A DNA stretch of 64,000 bases from Yersinia bercovieri ATCC 43970 (GTDB lineage: Bacteria; Pseudomonadota; Gammaproteobacteria; Enterobacterales; Enterobacteriaceae): NCBI RefSeq assembly GCF_013282745.1, contig NZ_CP054044.1:1426001-1490000 (forward strand), read 5' to 3'. The notes under the pieces were generated by a model that had not been told where the DNA came from, made no database searches, and was given only the letters and a program-made list of their open reading frames with translations. The position numbers and the translations under genes are program-made. The first letter of the stretch is position 1; every line of letters begins with the position of its first letter. Below are positions 54,442 to 64,000 of this stretch, piece by piece.

Positions 54442-55470
54442 TTACGGATTATCCGTTTTTGGCTTCTCCACTTTTGGAATATCTATTTTTGGTGCATCTA
54501 CTTTTGGTTCATCAACCGGCGCGATGGGTGCTGACGAGGTAAAATAGCGCTGAATAAAGCTTACAGCCGGACTTTGCATCAAGCTCTCGCCAATGACGCT
54601 AAACATCCTGCCGGCGTAGATTTTCTCAGGCACATAGCTGGCTTTCGCACTGCACTGCTTGATGGCTTTCAGGCGATCATTTTTCGCCGGTTCGCGCGGT
54701 TTTGACTTGCCCGGTGAGACCGTGCTACTGCCACTATTATTGTTTACCGGTTCATTCAGCAGTGCGCTAGGTTTGACCAATACAATGTCAGACGGCAACT
54801 GAGGCAACATCTGTTGCAGCACTTTAATGGTAGCGGGATGGGGATGCCCGATAGCAATGGCGGAGCCATTTCGGCGCGCCAGTTCTACTGCGCGGTTAAA
54901 CTGCTGGCGGATCGCGGCTTCATTTTGTGAGTCATCCAGAAAGACTTTGCGCTTAATCACTTTGACGCCAGTGCCTTCGGCGGCTCTGCTGGCTTGACTA
55001 TTGCCGATGGTCACACTGTCGAGGAAATAGAGCTGATAGTGTTCCAGCGCCTGCATCACTCTCTGCATACCCGGCAAACTGGAGGTCATCGCGCTGCCCA
55101 TATGGTTATTCATCCCCTTCGCATAAGGGACATTATTCACCGCCTGGCGGATGATGCGCTGGATCTCTTCGCTACTCATTGATGGCTGCAATGTATCGCG
55201 CTCCAATGGCTGCTTGCTCAGGGGGGCCATGGGCAGGTGAATCAGAATTTCACGCCCTTGATTATGGGCTTTGACAGCCATCTCTCGGGCGTAGGGGGCA
55301 TTAGGCAGGATAGCGACTGAAATAGGCAGCGGCATCTGCAACACCTTGTTTTCATTCTGGGGGCGATAACCAAAGTCATCAATCACGATTGAAAGTTTGC
55401 CCGCCTGTGCGGCGTTGGCGATCACGAGGGTGCTGACGATGATAAATAGGCGTGCGTTGAAATAGCGCAA
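54442..55470 (-). CDS. yibQ: YibQ, divergent polysaccharide deacetylase family protein
   Basis: The product belongs to the divergent polysaccharide deacetylases (NodB-like fold); the enzyme's substrate is unknown. The start is taken as TTG 55470, which follows AGGGAG by nine bases and gives a clean signal peptide (LFIIVSTLVIANAAQA before GKLSIVIDDFGYRP); length is then 342 residues. Another TTG at 55512 would overlap envC by 16 bases. Conserved parts are VIDDFGYR, HLPMAPLSKQPLE, MNNHMGS, FLDS and IGHPHPAT. The C-terminal tail is a run of K/P/D repeats (VDEPKVDAPKIDIPKVEKP), not typical of E. coli YibQ. It follows envC and probably shares its transcript. Confidence 0.88.
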   Translation of the reverse strand: MRYFNARLFIIVSTLVIANAAQAGKLSIVIDDFGYRPQNENKVLQMPLPISVAILPNAPYAREMAVKAHNQGREILIHLPMAPLSKQPLERDTLQPSMSSEEIQRIIRQAVNNVPYAKGMNNHMGSAMTSSLPGMQRVMQALEHYQLYFLDSVTIGNSQASRAAEGTGVKVIKRKVFLDDSQNEAAIRQQFNRAVELARRNGSAIAIGHPHPATIKVLQQMLPQLPSDIVLVKPSALLNEPVNNNSGSSTVSPGKSKPREPAKNDRLKAIKQCSAKASYVPEKIYAGRMFSVIGESLMQSPAVSFIQRYFTSSAPIAPVDEPKVDAPKIDIPKVEKPKTDNP

Positions 55471-55496
55471 TAGGTGGTGCTCCCTAACGTTGTTCT

Positions 55497-56867
55497 CTAT
55501 CTTCCTAACCAAGGTTGTGGGTTAACAGCTTGCCCCTGACGGCGAATTTCGAAATAGAGTGATGGCTCACCCTGACCGCCGCTGGTGCCAACAAGTGCTA
55601 TCGGCTGACCGGCTTTCACTTGAGCACCGACATTGACCAGCGCACTCTGGTTGTAGCCGTATAGACTCATATCCCCTTTGCCGTGCTCGACCACCACGAC
55701 CAGCCCATAGCCTTGTAGCCAGTCTGCCAGCAGCACTCGTCCATCTGCTATCGCTTTGACTTCGCTGCCCTCTGGCGCGGAGATAACCATACCTTTCCAG
55801 CGAAGTTCCCCTTGCAAGGATTCACCGAAGCGATGGGTCACGTTACCTCGTACCGGCCAGACAGCTTGACCACCTGGGCGACCGAGGCCACCGGTTCGTG
55901 CCATTAATGAGCGCTCACTTTCACTCGGCTTATAGCTCGAGCCAGTTTTCTTGGCTTGTTGCTCTTTGGCTTTCACCTGTTCACGCACGCGGGCGGCTTC
56001 TTTCGCTTCCCGCTCAGCACGGGCTTTGGCTTCCCGCTCTGCTTTAGCTATCTGATCGCGCAAACGTGATTCGTTCAGTTTTAACTCCGCCAGACCCTGC
56101 TGATCTTTTTCCAGCGAAGCTTCCAGTGAGGTTAGGGTTTTTTTGCGTGCAGTGCGCGCCTGCTCCAGCTTCTGTTGCTGGTTTTTTTGTTCATCTAGCA
56201 GTGATTTTTGCTGATTTTGCTTCTGTTCTAGCGTCTTTTTCTCAGCCGAGAGATCCGCGCGGGTCTGTTGCAACTCCTCAATGGATTTTTGTCGGGCTTC
56301 ATTGAGATAACTGAAATAGGCCAAAATACGCTCACTACGCTGACTCTCTTCACCACTTAAAATAAGCTGTAAACCACTGTGCTGGCCTTGCTTAAAGGCG
56401 GCATCAAGTTGTTTAGACAGTATATTTTGTTGCTGAGATTGTTGGCTTTGCAATTTGGCAATTGAAGCGGTGAGACTGGCGATCTCTTTGTCTAGTGTGG
56501 TCAGAGTACCTTGGGTGTCACGCAGGCTACGACTGGCCTGGGCAATGGTATTCTCCTGCTGTTTCAGCTGATCCAGCAATGAACTGCGTTGCTGTTTTTG
56601 TTGCTGAACACTTTTTTCTTTCTCGGCGATATCCTGCTGCAGTGTTTTCAGCTGGTTTTTGTTCTCTGCTGTTTTCGCGGTCGCAGGGGCATCGGCAGCA
56701 CTGACGGATAATGGCAATAGCAATACGCCAGCGCAAAAAACGCTGGCGTACAGTGCTGACCACGGACGACGGACAAACTTATTTGGCAACAGAGAAATTG
56801 ACTCTTTGCTGCCAGTAATAACGTCGGCCGGGGCCATTGGTATCGTGAATGTCGCTTTTTCCTTCAT
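55497..56867 (-). CDS. envC: EnvC, murein hydrolase activator
   Basis: EnvC is recruited by FtsEX and activates the amidases AmiA and AmiB at the septum. The 456-residue product has a signal sequence (about 40-58, after a longer N-terminal extension), a long coiled coil (about 65-300, rich in Q, K, E) and a LytM domain (GNVTHRFGESLQGELRWKG, HGKGDMSLYGYNQSALVN). The LytM domain lacks the metal-binding HxH, as in E. coli EnvC, so it activates rather than cuts. It stands between gpmI (nine bases upstream) and yibQ, the usual order. The N-terminal extension is slightly longer than in E. coli (419 residues). Confidence 0.95.
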   Translation of the reverse strand: MKEKATFTIPMAPADVITGSKESISLLPNKFVRRPWSALYASVFCAGVLLLPLSVSAADAPATAKTAENKNQLKTLQQDIAEKEKSVQQQKQQRSSLLDQLKQQENTIAQASRSLRDTQGTLTTLDKEIASLTASIAKLQSQQSQQQNILSKQLDAAFKQGQHSGLQLILSGEESQRSERILAYFSYLNEARQKSIEELQQTRADLSAEKKTLEQKQNQQKSLLDEQKNQQQKLEQARTARKKTLTSLEASLEKDQQGLAELKLNESRLRDQIAKAEREAKARAEREAKEAARVREQVKAKEQQAKKTGSSYKPSESERSLMARTGGLGRPGGQAVWPVRGNVTHRFGESLQGELRWKGMVISAPEGSEVKAIADGRVLLADWLQGYGLVVVVEHGKGDMSLYGYNQSALVNVGAQVKAGQPIALVGTSGGQGEPSLYFEIRRQGQAVNPQPWLGR

Positions 56868-56876
56868 AACGAAGGA

Positions 56877-58424
56877 TTATTCCACGATGAACAGCGGCTT
56901 ACCAGTCATCTCTTGCGGGATTTCCATTTCCATCAGTGACAGCATGGTTGGCGCGATATCAGAGAGTTTGCCGCCTTCAACCGCTTTAACCCCTTTATTG
57001 CCGACATAAATTAGTGGCACCGGCAGGCTGGTATGGGCAGTGTGCGCCTGGCCGGTTGCCGGGTCGCGCATCTGCTCAGCATTGCCGTGGTCAGCGGTGA
57101 TCAGCAATTGACCGTCAGCGGCTTTTACCGCAGCAACCACTTGCTCAATGCAATTATCCAGTGTTTCTACTGCTTTCACCGCAGCATCATAATCGCCGGT
57201 ATGGCCGACCATATCGCCATTTGGATAGTTACAAATGATCACATCATATTTGCCGCTGCCGATAGCCGCGACCAGTTTTTCAGTCAGTTCTGCTGAACTC
57301 ATTTCAGGTTGCAGGTCATAAGTCGCCACTTTCGGCGAGTTAATCAAAATGCGGTCTTCACCTTTAAACGGCTCTTCAACGCCGCCGTTATAGAAGAAAG
57401 TCACGTGAGCATATTTCTCAGTTTCAGAAATGCGCAACTGAGTTTTGTCATGCTTCATCAACCACTCACCGAAGGTATTCTCCAGTGATGCTGGTGGGTA
57501 AGCGCAGGCGACTTTGATGTCCGCAGCATACTCTGTCAACATGACGAAATCGCCGAAGTTAACCACTTTATCGCGTTTGAAGCCGTCGAAATCGGCATTA
57601 ACAAAGGCGCGGGTAATTTGACGGGCGCGGTCAGCACGGAAGTTCATGAAGATTAATGCATCGCCATCATTTATGGTGGCATCAGCTTCACCTGCCGCTT
57701 GAATCACGGTCGGCTTAACAAATTCATCATTTTCATTGCGGGCGTAGGCGGCTTGCAGGCCAGCGACGGCGTTATCTGCGATGAATTCGCCTTTTGCTTG
57801 CGTCATCAAATCGTAGGCCAGCTGCACACGATCCCAGCGGTTATCACGGTCCATGGCGTAGTAACGACCAATAATCGACGCGATGCGGCCTTTACCCAAT
57901 GCTGCAAACTGCTCAGTGAATCGTTTCAGCGACGGCTCAGCACTACGCGGCGGGGTGTCACGGCCATCGAGGAAAGCATGTAGGTAGATGGCGGTCGCGC
58001 CGCGTTTGGCGGCTAACTCAACCATGGCACGAATGTGCTCTTCGTGGCTATGAACGCCGCCAGCAGAGAGCAGACCCATGATATGAACCGCTTTACCGGC
58101 TTTAACCGCTTTATCAATGGCGGCGGTCAGGGTCTGGTTGGTGAAAAAGTCACCCTCTTTGATCTCTTTGTCGAGGCGGGTCAAGTCCTGATAGACAATA
58201 CGGCCAGCGCCCAGATTGACGTGACCCACTTCAGAGTTACCCATTTGACCATCGGGCAGGCCGACATCCAGACCTGAGGCGGCGATCAATGTGTGAGGTT
58301 GTTGCTGCCATAAACGGTCCATAACCGGCGTTTTGGCATTCAGAATGGCATTATCCTGCTGTTCTTCGCGGTGACCGTAGCCATCCAGAATAGTCAGAAC
58401 CAGTGGTTTTTTAGTGCTCGACAT
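56877..58424 (-). CDS. gpmI: Cofactor-independent phosphoglycerate mutase
   Basis: GpmI interconverts 3- and 2-phosphoglycerate in glycolysis with two metal ions. The 515-residue product belongs to the alkaline-phosphatase superfamily: [11 protein letters not shown], catalytic Ser in [39 protein letters not shown] and DHGNAEQM. Length is normal. It is divergent from yibN with a 277-base gap and leads gpmI-envC-yibQ. Confidence 0.97.
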   Translation of the reverse strand: MSSTKKPLVLTILDGYGHREEQQDNAILNAKTPVMDRLWQQQPHTLIAASGLDVGLPDGQMGNSEVGHVNLGAGRIVYQDLTRLDKEIKEGDFFTNQTLTAAIDKAVKAGKAVHIMGLLSAGGVHSHEEHIRAMVELAAKRGATAIYLHAFLDGRDTPPRSAEPSLKRFTEQFAALGKGRIASIIGRYYAMDRDNRWDRVQLAYDLMTQAKGEFIADNAVAGLQAAYARNENDEFVKPTVIQAAGEADATINDGDALIFMNFRADRARQITRAFVNADFDGFKRDKVVNFGDFVMLTEYAADIKVACAYPPASLENTFGEWLMKHDKTQLRISETEKYAHVTFFYNGGVEEPFKGEDRILINSPKVATYDLQPEMSSAELTEKLVAAIGSGKYDVIICNYPNGDMVGHTGDYDAAVKAVETLDNCIEQVVAAVKAADGQLLITADHGNAEQMRDPATGQAHTAHTSLPVPLIYVGNKGVKAVEGGKLSDIAPTMLSLMEMEIPQEMTGKPLFIVE

Positions 58425-58701
58425 TGCATAACCTCTTTCTTGTTCTATTGGGTATATATGTAGCTATTGGGGATATATGTTGAAAGGCGGTAATTTACTA
58501 TAAAACCGGTTAAAAATAGCCCAAAGAGATCAACATTGGTGCGGGGTTTTGCGTAAAAAACACTATTTAGGCGACAAAACTTCCCGAGACTGCTCGCAGT
58601 TTCTGCAATAGCGCTTGCATATTGGCTGTATTTGCCGCATCGCGCAGGTATACTCTGTGGCCTTGAATATTATCCCCTAACTAACGGGAGTTTTTACCCC
58701 C

Positions 58702-59136
58702 ATGTTGCAAGAGATTATGCAATTCATTAGCCAGCATCCAGTTTTGAGTCTGGCCTGGGTGGCGTTACTTGTCGCCGTAATTTTCACCACCTTCAAAAGT
58801 TCTCTCTCCAAAGTGAAAGAGATAACCCGTGGTGAAGCGACGCGTCTGATTAACAAAGAAGATGCGGTTGTGGTTGATGTCCGCACACGTGATGACTATC
58901 GCAAAGGTCATATTGCCAGTTCCCTTAATTTGCTTCCGAGCGACATTAAAAACGGTAACCTGGCTGAGTTGGAAAAGCACAAAGCACAGCCTATTATTGT
59001 AGTTTGTGCCACAGGAACCACCTCCCGCGCTTCTGCTGAGTTGCTGAATAAAGCCGGTTTTGAACGAGTCTATACCTTGAAAGAGGGTATCTCCGGCTGG
59101 AGTGGCGAGAATCTGCCACTGGCGCGCGGCAAGTAA
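58702..59136 (+). CDS. yibN: YibN, membrane-linked rhodanese-domain protein
   Basis: The 144-residue product has one N-terminal membrane segment ([17 protein letters not shown]) and a rhodanese domain with the active-site loop [12 protein letters not shown] containing the catalytic cysteine. Rhodanese domains move sulfur; the partner is not known from the sequence. It is the first gene of yibN-grxC-secB-gpsA-cysE, a conserved enterobacterial order. Confidence 0.94.
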   Translation: MLQEIMQFISQHPVLSLAWVALLVAVIFTTFKSSLSKVKEITRGEATRLINKEDAVVVDVRTRDDYRKGHIASSLNLLPSDIKNGNLAELEKHKAQPIIVVCATGTTSRASAELLNKAGFERVYTLKEGISGWSGENLPLARGK

Positions 59137-59191
59137 TTACGATACAAATTTTGCTATATCAATAAATTGTAAAATTAACTGAGGTGTATCC

Positions 59192-59440
59192 ATGGCGAAG
59201 ATTGAGATTTATACCAAAGCAACCTGCCCGTTCTGTCACCGTGCCAAGGCACTGCTGAACAGTAAAGGTGCCGCTTTCCATGAAATCGCAATTGATAATG
59301 AGCCGGCCAAACGTGAAGAGATGATTGCTCGTAGCGGGCGGACGACGGTGCCTCAGATATTTATTGATGGGCAGCATATCGGTGGCTGTGATGATTTACA
59401 CGCCCTGGATGCGCGCGGTGGGCTAGACCCGCTGCTTTAA
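59192..59440 (+). CDS. grxC: Glutaredoxin 3
   Basis: GrxC reduces disulfides and mixed disulfides with glutathione. The 82-residue product opens AKIEIYTKATCPFCHRAKALL; the active site is CPFC, where E. coli has CPYC. The cis-proline TVPQIFI and GGCDDLHALDARGGLDPLL end complete the family. GAGGTG stands before ATG 59192. Confidence 0.97.
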   Translation: MAKIEIYTKATCPFCHRAKALLNSKGAAFHEIAIDNEPAKREEMIARSGRTTVPQIFIDGQHIGGCDDLHALDARGGLDPLL

Positions 59441-59529
59441 CTCGTCAGTGGGCCACAGTCATTAATTGAAAGAGCCCACGGCGGCAGTGCTGTTTAATAA
59501 GGACGTCTAACTTTAGGGTATCTATACAC

Positions 59530-60000
59530 ATGTCAGAGCAAAACAACACCGAAATGGCTTTTCAGATCCAACGTATCTACACCAAGGATATCTCCTTCGA
59601 GGCACCTAATGCTCCGCAGGTTTTCCAGCAGGATTGGCAGCCAGAAGTTAAACTTGATCTTGATACTGCTTCCAGTCAGCTGGCTGAAGATGTGTATGAA
59701 GTGGTACTGCGTGTTACGGTAACTGCCTCTTTAGGCGAAGAAACTGCATTCCTGTGTGAAGTTCAGCAAGGCGGTATCTTCTCCATCGCAGGTATCGACG
59801 GCACCCAACTGGCCCATTGCTTAGGTGCATACTGCCCGAACATTCTGTTCCCGTATGCTCGCGAATGCATCACCAGCCTGGTTTCTCGCGGTACTTTCCC
59901 ACAGCTGAATCTGGCACCGGTTAACTTTGATGCCCTGTTCATGAACTATCTGCAACAGCAGGCTGAAGGCGAAGGTGCAGAACAACGTCAGGATGCCTGA
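59530..60000 (+). CDS. secB: SecB, protein-export chaperone
   Basis: SecB holds secretory precursors unfolded and hands them to SecA. The 156-residue product matches the family: [45 protein letters not shown] and [13 protein letters not shown]. It is acidic, as expected of the tetramer. The stop overlaps the gpsA ATG (TGATG). Confidence 0.98.
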   Translation: MSEQNNTEMAFQIQRIYTKDISFEAPNAPQVFQQDWQPEVKLDLDTASSQLAEDVYEVVLRVTVTASLGEETAFLCEVQQGGIFSIAGIDGTQLAHCLGAYCPNILFPYARECITSLVSRGTFPQLNLAPVNFDALFMNYLQQQAEGEGAEQRQDA

Positions 60001-61019
60001 TGAACACCACCCATGCTTCAATGACTGTCATCGGTGCCGGATCTTACGGCACCGCATTAGCCATTACGCTAGCGCGTAATGGCCATCAAGTTGTGTTATG
60101 GGGTCATGACCCTAAGCACATTCAGCTGCTGCAACACGACCGCTGTAACCAGGCTTTCCTGCCCGATGTCCCTTTCCCTGATACTTTGCTGCTGGAGACG
60201 GATCTGGCACGTGCGCTGGCAGCCAGCCGTGATGTGTTGGTCGTTGTGCCGAGCCATGTTTTTGGGGCGGTGTTGCACCAGTTGAAACCGCATTTACGCA
60301 AAGATGCACGCATTGTCTGGGCCACCAAAGGGCTTGAGGCCGAAACCGGGCGCTTGCTACAAGATGTCGCGCGGGAAGTGTTGGGTGAGAGCATCCCGCT
60401 AGCTGTTGTCTCCGGCCCCACCTTTGCCAAAGAGCTAGCCGCCGGCTTACCGACCGCGATCGCATTGGCCTCAACCGATGCGAGGTTCAGCGAAGATTTG
60501 CAACAGCTGTTGCACTGTGGCAAAAGTTTCCGGGTGTACAGCAATCCTGATTTTATCGGGGTGCAGCTGGGGGGCGCGGTTAAAAACGTGATTGCGATTG
60601 GTGCGGGGATGTCCGATGGCATTGGCTTTGGCGCGAATGCCCGTACTGCGCTGATCACCCGTGGCTTGGCTGAAATGACCCGTCTGGGTTCTGCATTGGG
60701 CGCGGATCCCTCCACCTTTATGGGCATGGCAGGATTAGGTGATTTGGTGCTAACCTGCACTGATAACCAATCCCGTAACCGCCGATTTGGCATCATGCTG
60801 GGTCAGGGATTAGGGGTACAAGAAGCACAGGACAGCATTGGTCAAGTGGTTGAAGGTTACCGCAACACCAAGGAAGTTCTGGCATTGGCACAGCGTCATG
60901 GTGTAGAGATGCCAATAACCGAACAGATTTATCAGGTGTTGTATTGCCACAAAAATGCCCGTGAAGCGGCATTGACTCTGTTGGGGCGGACCAAAAAAGA
61001 TGAAAAAAGCGGCATTTAG
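60000..61019 (+). CDS. gpsA: Glycerol-3-phosphate dehydrogenase (NAD(P)+)
   Basis: GpsA reduces dihydroxyacetone phosphate to sn-glycerol-3-phosphate for phospholipids. The 339-residue product has the Rossmann motif [27 protein letters not shown], catalytic-Lys region [17 protein letters not shown] and [10 protein letters not shown]. Coupled to secB by the overlap; cysE follows 151 bases later. Confidence 0.98.
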   Translation: MNTTHASMTVIGAGSYGTALAITLARNGHQVVLWGHDPKHIQLLQHDRCNQAFLPDVPFPDTLLLETDLARALAASRDVLVVVPSHVFGAVLHQLKPHLRKDARIVWATKGLEAETGRLLQDVAREVLGESIPLAVVSGPTFAKELAAGLPTAIALASTDARFSEDLQQLLHCGKSFRVYSNPDFIGVQLGGAVKNVIAIGAGMSDGIGFGANARTALITRGLAEMTRLGSALGADPSTFMGMAGLGDLVLTCTDNQSRNRRFGIMLGQGLGVQEAQDSIGQVVEGYRNTKEVLALAQRHGVEMPITEQIYQVLYCHKNAREAALTLLGRTKKDEKSGI

Positions 61020-61170
61020 CCAATGAGGTTATTTGCCTGCAATAAGTTCTGGGCTGAAATAAAATAATAACGATATATCCAACGTCACTGGGGTTGTGGC
61101 CTCAGGGAGTTAGGGTATCAGTTGCTTCGGCCGTTCCCCGAAGTGACCTGTTTATGGGCAGGAGTATGCA

Positions 61171-61992
61171 ATGTCGTCAGAAGAGTTAGAGCTGGTCTGG
61201 AGTAGCATTAAATCAGAAGCCAGAGCGCTGGCTGAGTGTGAACCAATGCTGGCAAGTTTTTTTCACGCGACATTATTGAAGCATGAAAATTTAGGCAGTG
61301 CGCTGAGCTATATTCTGGCAAATAAACTGGCTAATCCAATCATGCCTGCGATTGCCATTCGTGAGGTGGTAGAGGATGCCTATCGCGCGGATGAACAGAT
61401 GATTGTCTCCGCTGCTCGCGATATTTTGGCTGTACGCTTGCGTGACCCCGCTGTTGATAAATACTCCACGCCGCTGCTGTATCTTAAAGGCTTCCACGCG
61501 TTACAGGCATACCGTATCGGGCATTGGCTGTGGGCGAAAGATCGTAAAGCGCTGGCAATTTATCTACAAAATCAAGTGTCTGTCGCTTTTGGTGTGGATA
61601 TCCACCCTGCGGCGACCATTGGTTGTGGCATTATGTTAGACCACGCCACCGGTATTGTCATTGGTGAAACCGCCGTCGTTGAGAATGATGTCTCCATCCT
61701 GCAATCCGTTACCCTCGGCGGTACCGGCAAAACCAGTGGTGACCGCCATCCAAAGATCCGCGAAGGTGTGATGATTGGTGCTGGCGCGAAAATTCTGGGG
61801 AATATTGAAGTCGGGCGTGGTGCCAAAATTGGCGCTGGGTCAGTGGTGTTACAATCCGTCCCCGCACATACCACCGCCGCTGGCGTGCCTGCGCGTATCG
61901 TGGGTAAACCAGAGAGCGATAAACCTTCGTTGGATATGGATCAGCATTTCAATGGGGCTGGGCATGGTTTTGAGTACGGCGACGGTATCTGA
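61171..61992 (+). CDS. cysE: Serine acetyltransferase
   Basis: CysE acetylates L-serine, the committed step of cysteine synthesis, and is inhibited by cysteine. The 273-residue product has the helical N-terminal domain and left-handed beta-helix hexapeptide repeats (DIHPAATIGCGIMLDHATGI, IGETAVVENDVSI, VTLGGTGKTSGDRHPKI). The C-terminus ends GDGI, the Ile being the residue that docks in CysK in E. coli. Length is the same as in E. coli. Confidence 0.98.
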   Translation: MSSEELELVWSSIKSEARALAECEPMLASFFHATLLKHENLGSALSYILANKLANPIMPAIAIREVVEDAYRADEQMIVSAARDILAVRLRDPAVDKYSTPLLYLKGFHALQAYRIGHWLWAKDRKALAIYLQNQVSVAFGVDIHPAATIGCGIMLDHATGIVIGETAVVENDVSILQSVTLGGTGKTSGDRHPKIREGVMIGAGAKILGNIEVGRGAKIGAGSVVLQSVPAHTTAAGVPARIVGKPESDKPSLDMDQHFNGAGHGFEYGDGI

Positions 61993-62133
61993 CTATCAGA
62001 AACGGTGAGGACAGACGGAAGAGTAAAGCGTCCGCGCCATGGACGGCGCGGCTCGAGCTATCAGGGGTGATTTTACGGCGTCTTTACGATCCGCCTGTTC
62101 TCTCCGCTGCTGGCACTTTGTCAATAATCCCAA

Positions 62134-62637
62134 CTACTCTTTCAGTAACGCACCCGGATAACCCAACTGCCGCCAGGCCTCATACACCACCACTGACACG
62201 GCATTTGACAGATTCATGCTGCGGCTATCGGCTTGCATCGGAATTCTGATTTTCTGCTGAGCGGGCAACACATCCAGAACCCTAGCGGGTAAACCTCGGG
62301 TTTCAGGGCCAAACAGCAGGTAATCATTAGCCTGATAGCTGACGGCGCTGTGGGCGGGTGTCCCTTTGGTGGTCAAGGCAAATAAGCGGGCGGGTGTTGC
62401 CCCGGCAGATTGTGCGCCATCAAGTTTTTCACTATCCAAAAATGCTTGGTAATCATGGTGATGCTTGATACTGGCAAACTCATGATAATCAAGACCCGCA
62501 CGGCGTAAGCGTTTGTCATCCCAGGTGAAACCCAAAGGTTTAATCAGATGAAGTTGGCAGCCGGTATTCGCACATAACCGGATGATATTACCGGTATTGG
62601 GCGGGATTTCGGGTTCAAATAAAACGATATTAAGCAT
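62134..62637 (-). CDS. trmL: TrmL, tRNA (cytidine/uridine-2'-O-)-methyltransferase
   Basis: TrmL methylates the 2'-O of base 34 in tRNA-Leu isoacceptors. The 167-residue SPOUT protein opens [20 protein letters not shown] and has [11 protein letters not shown] and [28 protein letters not shown], forming the trefoil-knot SAM site. Convergent with cysE; it lies on the opposite strand as in other enterobacteria. Confidence 0.96.
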   Translation of the reverse strand: MLNIVLFEPEIPPNTGNIIRLCANTGCQLHLIKPLGFTWDDKRLRRAGLDYHEFASIKHHHDYQAFLDSEKLDGAQSAGATPARLFALTTKGTPAHSAVSYQANDYLLFGPETRGLPARVLDVLPAQQKIRIPMQADSRSMNLSNAVSVVVYEAWRQLGYPGALLKE

Positions 62638-62804
62638 ATGTCCCCCAATAATGAGGGGCGCAGGATATCAGAATCCCCCTCTCAGTGCAGCGGTTGCCAA
62701 TGCCGGTGTCGTAAAACAAAAATTTAATAGCAAGGAGCGGAGAGTGCCGATAGCGGTTATTTTATATGCTGGCCGCCACAGTCAGTACTCATGGGGGATG
62801 TATC

Positions 62805-63902
62805 ATGACATCAGCTAAAGGATCGATCGGCAGTGCGCAGGACCCACGCTGGGCCGCCATTGTGACTCGCGATAAAGCCGCCGATGGGCAGTTCATTTAT
62901 GCGGTGAAAACCACCGGTATCTATTGTCGCCCCTCTTGCCCATCTCGTCAGGCTAAAGCCGAACACATTGAATTCTTTGCTGATAATCACGCCGCCGAGC
63001 TTGCGGGCTATCGGCCTTGTAAACGTTGTCAGCCGACTCAGTTACCGCTGGCGTTGCAGCATGCAGAGAAAATCAGTCAGGCGTGCCGCTTAATTGAGCA
63101 AGCGGAAGTGCCGCTGAAGCTGGCTGAACTGGCCGCTGAACTAAATCTCAGCGCTTTTCATTTTCATCGGCTGTTTAAGGCCATAACCGGACTGACCCCC
63201 AAGGGGTATGCCAATGCGACGCGAAGTGCCCGTGTCCGCACTCAATTGGCCGGGGGAGGCTCAGTGACCGATGCTATTTTTGATGCTGGTTATAACGCTA
63301 ATGGTCGATTTTATGCGCAGTCAAATCAGCTATTGGGGATGACGCCGACCCGTTATCGTCAGGGGGGACGTGATGTTACGTTGCGCTTTGCCGTTGGTGA
63401 AAGCTCCCTTGGCGCGATTTTGATGGCGAAAAGTGAGCTGGGTATCTGCGCGATTTTATTAGGTGACTCACCCGCACCATTGGTGCAGCAGTTGCAGGAT
63501 AAATTTCCGCAGGCGGAGTTAATTGGTGGTGATGCCGAGTTTGAGCAGTGGTTCGCACAGGTGGTGGGGTTGGTTGAGGCGCCCAGGTTCGGCCTTGATC
63601 TGCCGCTGGATATTCAGGGTACCGCTTTTCAGCAGCGGGTTTGGCAGGCGCTGCGAGAGATTCCGGTCGGTGAAACCGCCAGTTATGCCGATATTGCCGC
63701 TAAGATTGGTTCACCCAAAGCCATGCGTGCCGTTGCGGGTGCTTGCGCGGCCAATATGTTGGCCGTCGCTATTCCTTGTCACCGAGTCATTCGCCAGGAT
63801 GGTGCATTATCAGGTTATCGTTGGGGTGTTGAACGTAAGAAACAGTTACTGGCAAAAGAGGGCGCGGTGGTGATAGCCAGTGATCTGCCCGATCTAAAAT
63901 GA
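62805..63902 (+). CDS. ada: Ada, bifunctional methylated-DNA repair protein and regulator
   Basis: Ada takes methyl groups from phosphotriesters onto an N-terminal cysteine, which turns it into an activator, and from O6-methylguanine onto a C-terminal cysteine. From ATG 62805 it has 365 residues. The N-terminal domain shows TTGIYCRPSCPSR and CKRCQP, the four zinc cysteines (the acceptor is the first). An AraC-type domain follows (SAFHFHRLFKAITGLTPKGYA), then the methyltransferase with AIPCHRVIRQDG and SGYRWG. Both acceptor sites look intact. No alkB follows within the 98 bases left. An earlier in-frame ATG at 62766 is less likely. Confidence 0.96.
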   Translation: MTSAKGSIGSAQDPRWAAIVTRDKAADGQFIYAVKTTGIYCRPSCPSRQAKAEHIEFFADNHAAELAGYRPCKRCQPTQLPLALQHAEKISQACRLIEQAEVPLKLAELAAELNLSAFHFHRLFKAITGLTPKGYANATRSARVRTQLAGGGSVTDAIFDAGYNANGRFYAQSNQLLGMTPTRYRQGGRDVTLRFAVGESSLGAILMAKSELGICAILLGDSPAPLVQQLQDKFPQAELIGGDAEFEQWFAQVVGLVEAPRFGLDLPLDIQGTAFQQRVWQALREIPVGETASYADIAAKIGSPKAMRAVAGACAANMLAVAIPCHRVIRQDGALSGYRWGVERKKQLLAKEGAVVIASDLPDLK

Positions 63903-64000
63903 TCGGGCAGCAAGGTTTATGCTCAAGCCATTGGCGTGGCAGCTCACAGCGTTGCCACTTCAAATGTGAAGGGCAGTTAAGCTTTCAGAGGATGCAGCGG
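63903..64000. other. Right end of window
   Basis: The last 98 bases after ada contain a GATCGGGC repeat near the stop codon but no gene, repeat element or RNA that I can support. Confidence 0.4.

Noticed and set aside
55840..56640. Active LytM endopeptidase for EnvC
   Set aside because: The metal-binding histidines are missing, as in known EnvC, so it is an activator.
60122..60796. Open frame of 224 codons opposite gpsA
   Set aside because: It mirrors gpsA codon structure and has no family features.

Overview
The window reads as chromosomal DNA of a Yersinia, most likely of the Y. enterocolitica group. This rests on gene content and order recognised from memory of protein families, not on a database search. 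The pointers are an HmsP-type phosphodiesterase beside dppABCDF, WaaE beside WaaA, a periplasmic family-2 pectate lyase with a KdgM porin, an enterobacterial core (spoT-rpoZ-gmk, coaBC-dut-slmA, radC, rpmBG-mutM, hldD-waaFC, kbl-tdh, envC-gpmI, secB-gpsA-cysE) and Yersinia-style intergenic repeats. The only RNA gene recognised is a tRNA-Pro(UGG). No CRISPR array, prophage, integrase or intact insertion sequence was seen.

Layout. 1-6 kb: the gmk-rpoZ-spoT operon (minus, spoT cut by the window edge), ligB, yicG and a small DUF3574 lipoprotein. 6-10.5 kb: a NupC nucleoside transporter, then a convergent pair made of a DSF-synthase (RpfF-like crotonase) gene broken by one base in a run of seven G, and an intact RpfR/PdeR receptor (FI-PAS-GGDEF-EAL). 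10.5-12.3 kb: an AT-rich stretch of about 1.8 kb without a convincing gene. 12.4-17.1 kb: hutU-hutH plus an amino-acid permease for histidine catabolism. 17.5-21.5 kb: a membrane-anchored alpha/beta hydrolase, Ohr peroxidase and EptB. 21.6-25.2 kb: uhpA-uhpB-uhpC, a sugar-phosphate sensing system without an adjacent uhpT. 25.3-28.8 kb: tRNA-Pro followed by an AT-rich two-partner secretion pair (TpsB and an unusually short TpsA). 29.5-37.6 kb: dppABCDF (with a palindromic miniature repeat between dppA and dppB) and hmsP. 38.3-40.8 kb: the kdgM porin and periplasmic pectate lyase. 41-46 kb: slmA, dut, coaBC (minus), radC, rpmB, rpmG, mutM (plus). 45.8-51.9 kb: coaD, waaE, waaA and waaC, waaF, hldD for the LPS inner core. 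52-54.4 kb: kbl-tdh threonine catabolism. 54.4-58.4 kb: yibQ, envC, gpmI. 58.7-64 kb: yibN, grxC, secB, gpsA, cysE, trmL, ada.

How the parts work together. Two c-di-GMP proteins occur, RpfR (signal-responsive) and HmsP (a phosphodiesterase that in Y. pestis limits biofilm). The DSF-type signalling pair is the most interesting locus: all conserved synthase sequence is present, but its two catalytic glutamates lie downstream of the frame break, and a -1 slip on the G run would restore exactly the expected ALGGGFE motif. Several genes serve the envelope: EptB modifies LPS Kdo, WaaA/WaaE/WaaC/WaaF/HldD build the core, and EnvC, SlmA and YibQ belong to or sit with division and envelope functions. 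Nutrient genes (hut, dpp, uhp, nupC, kdgM-pectate lyase, kbl-tdh) suit a gut and environmental bacterium that meets plant material.
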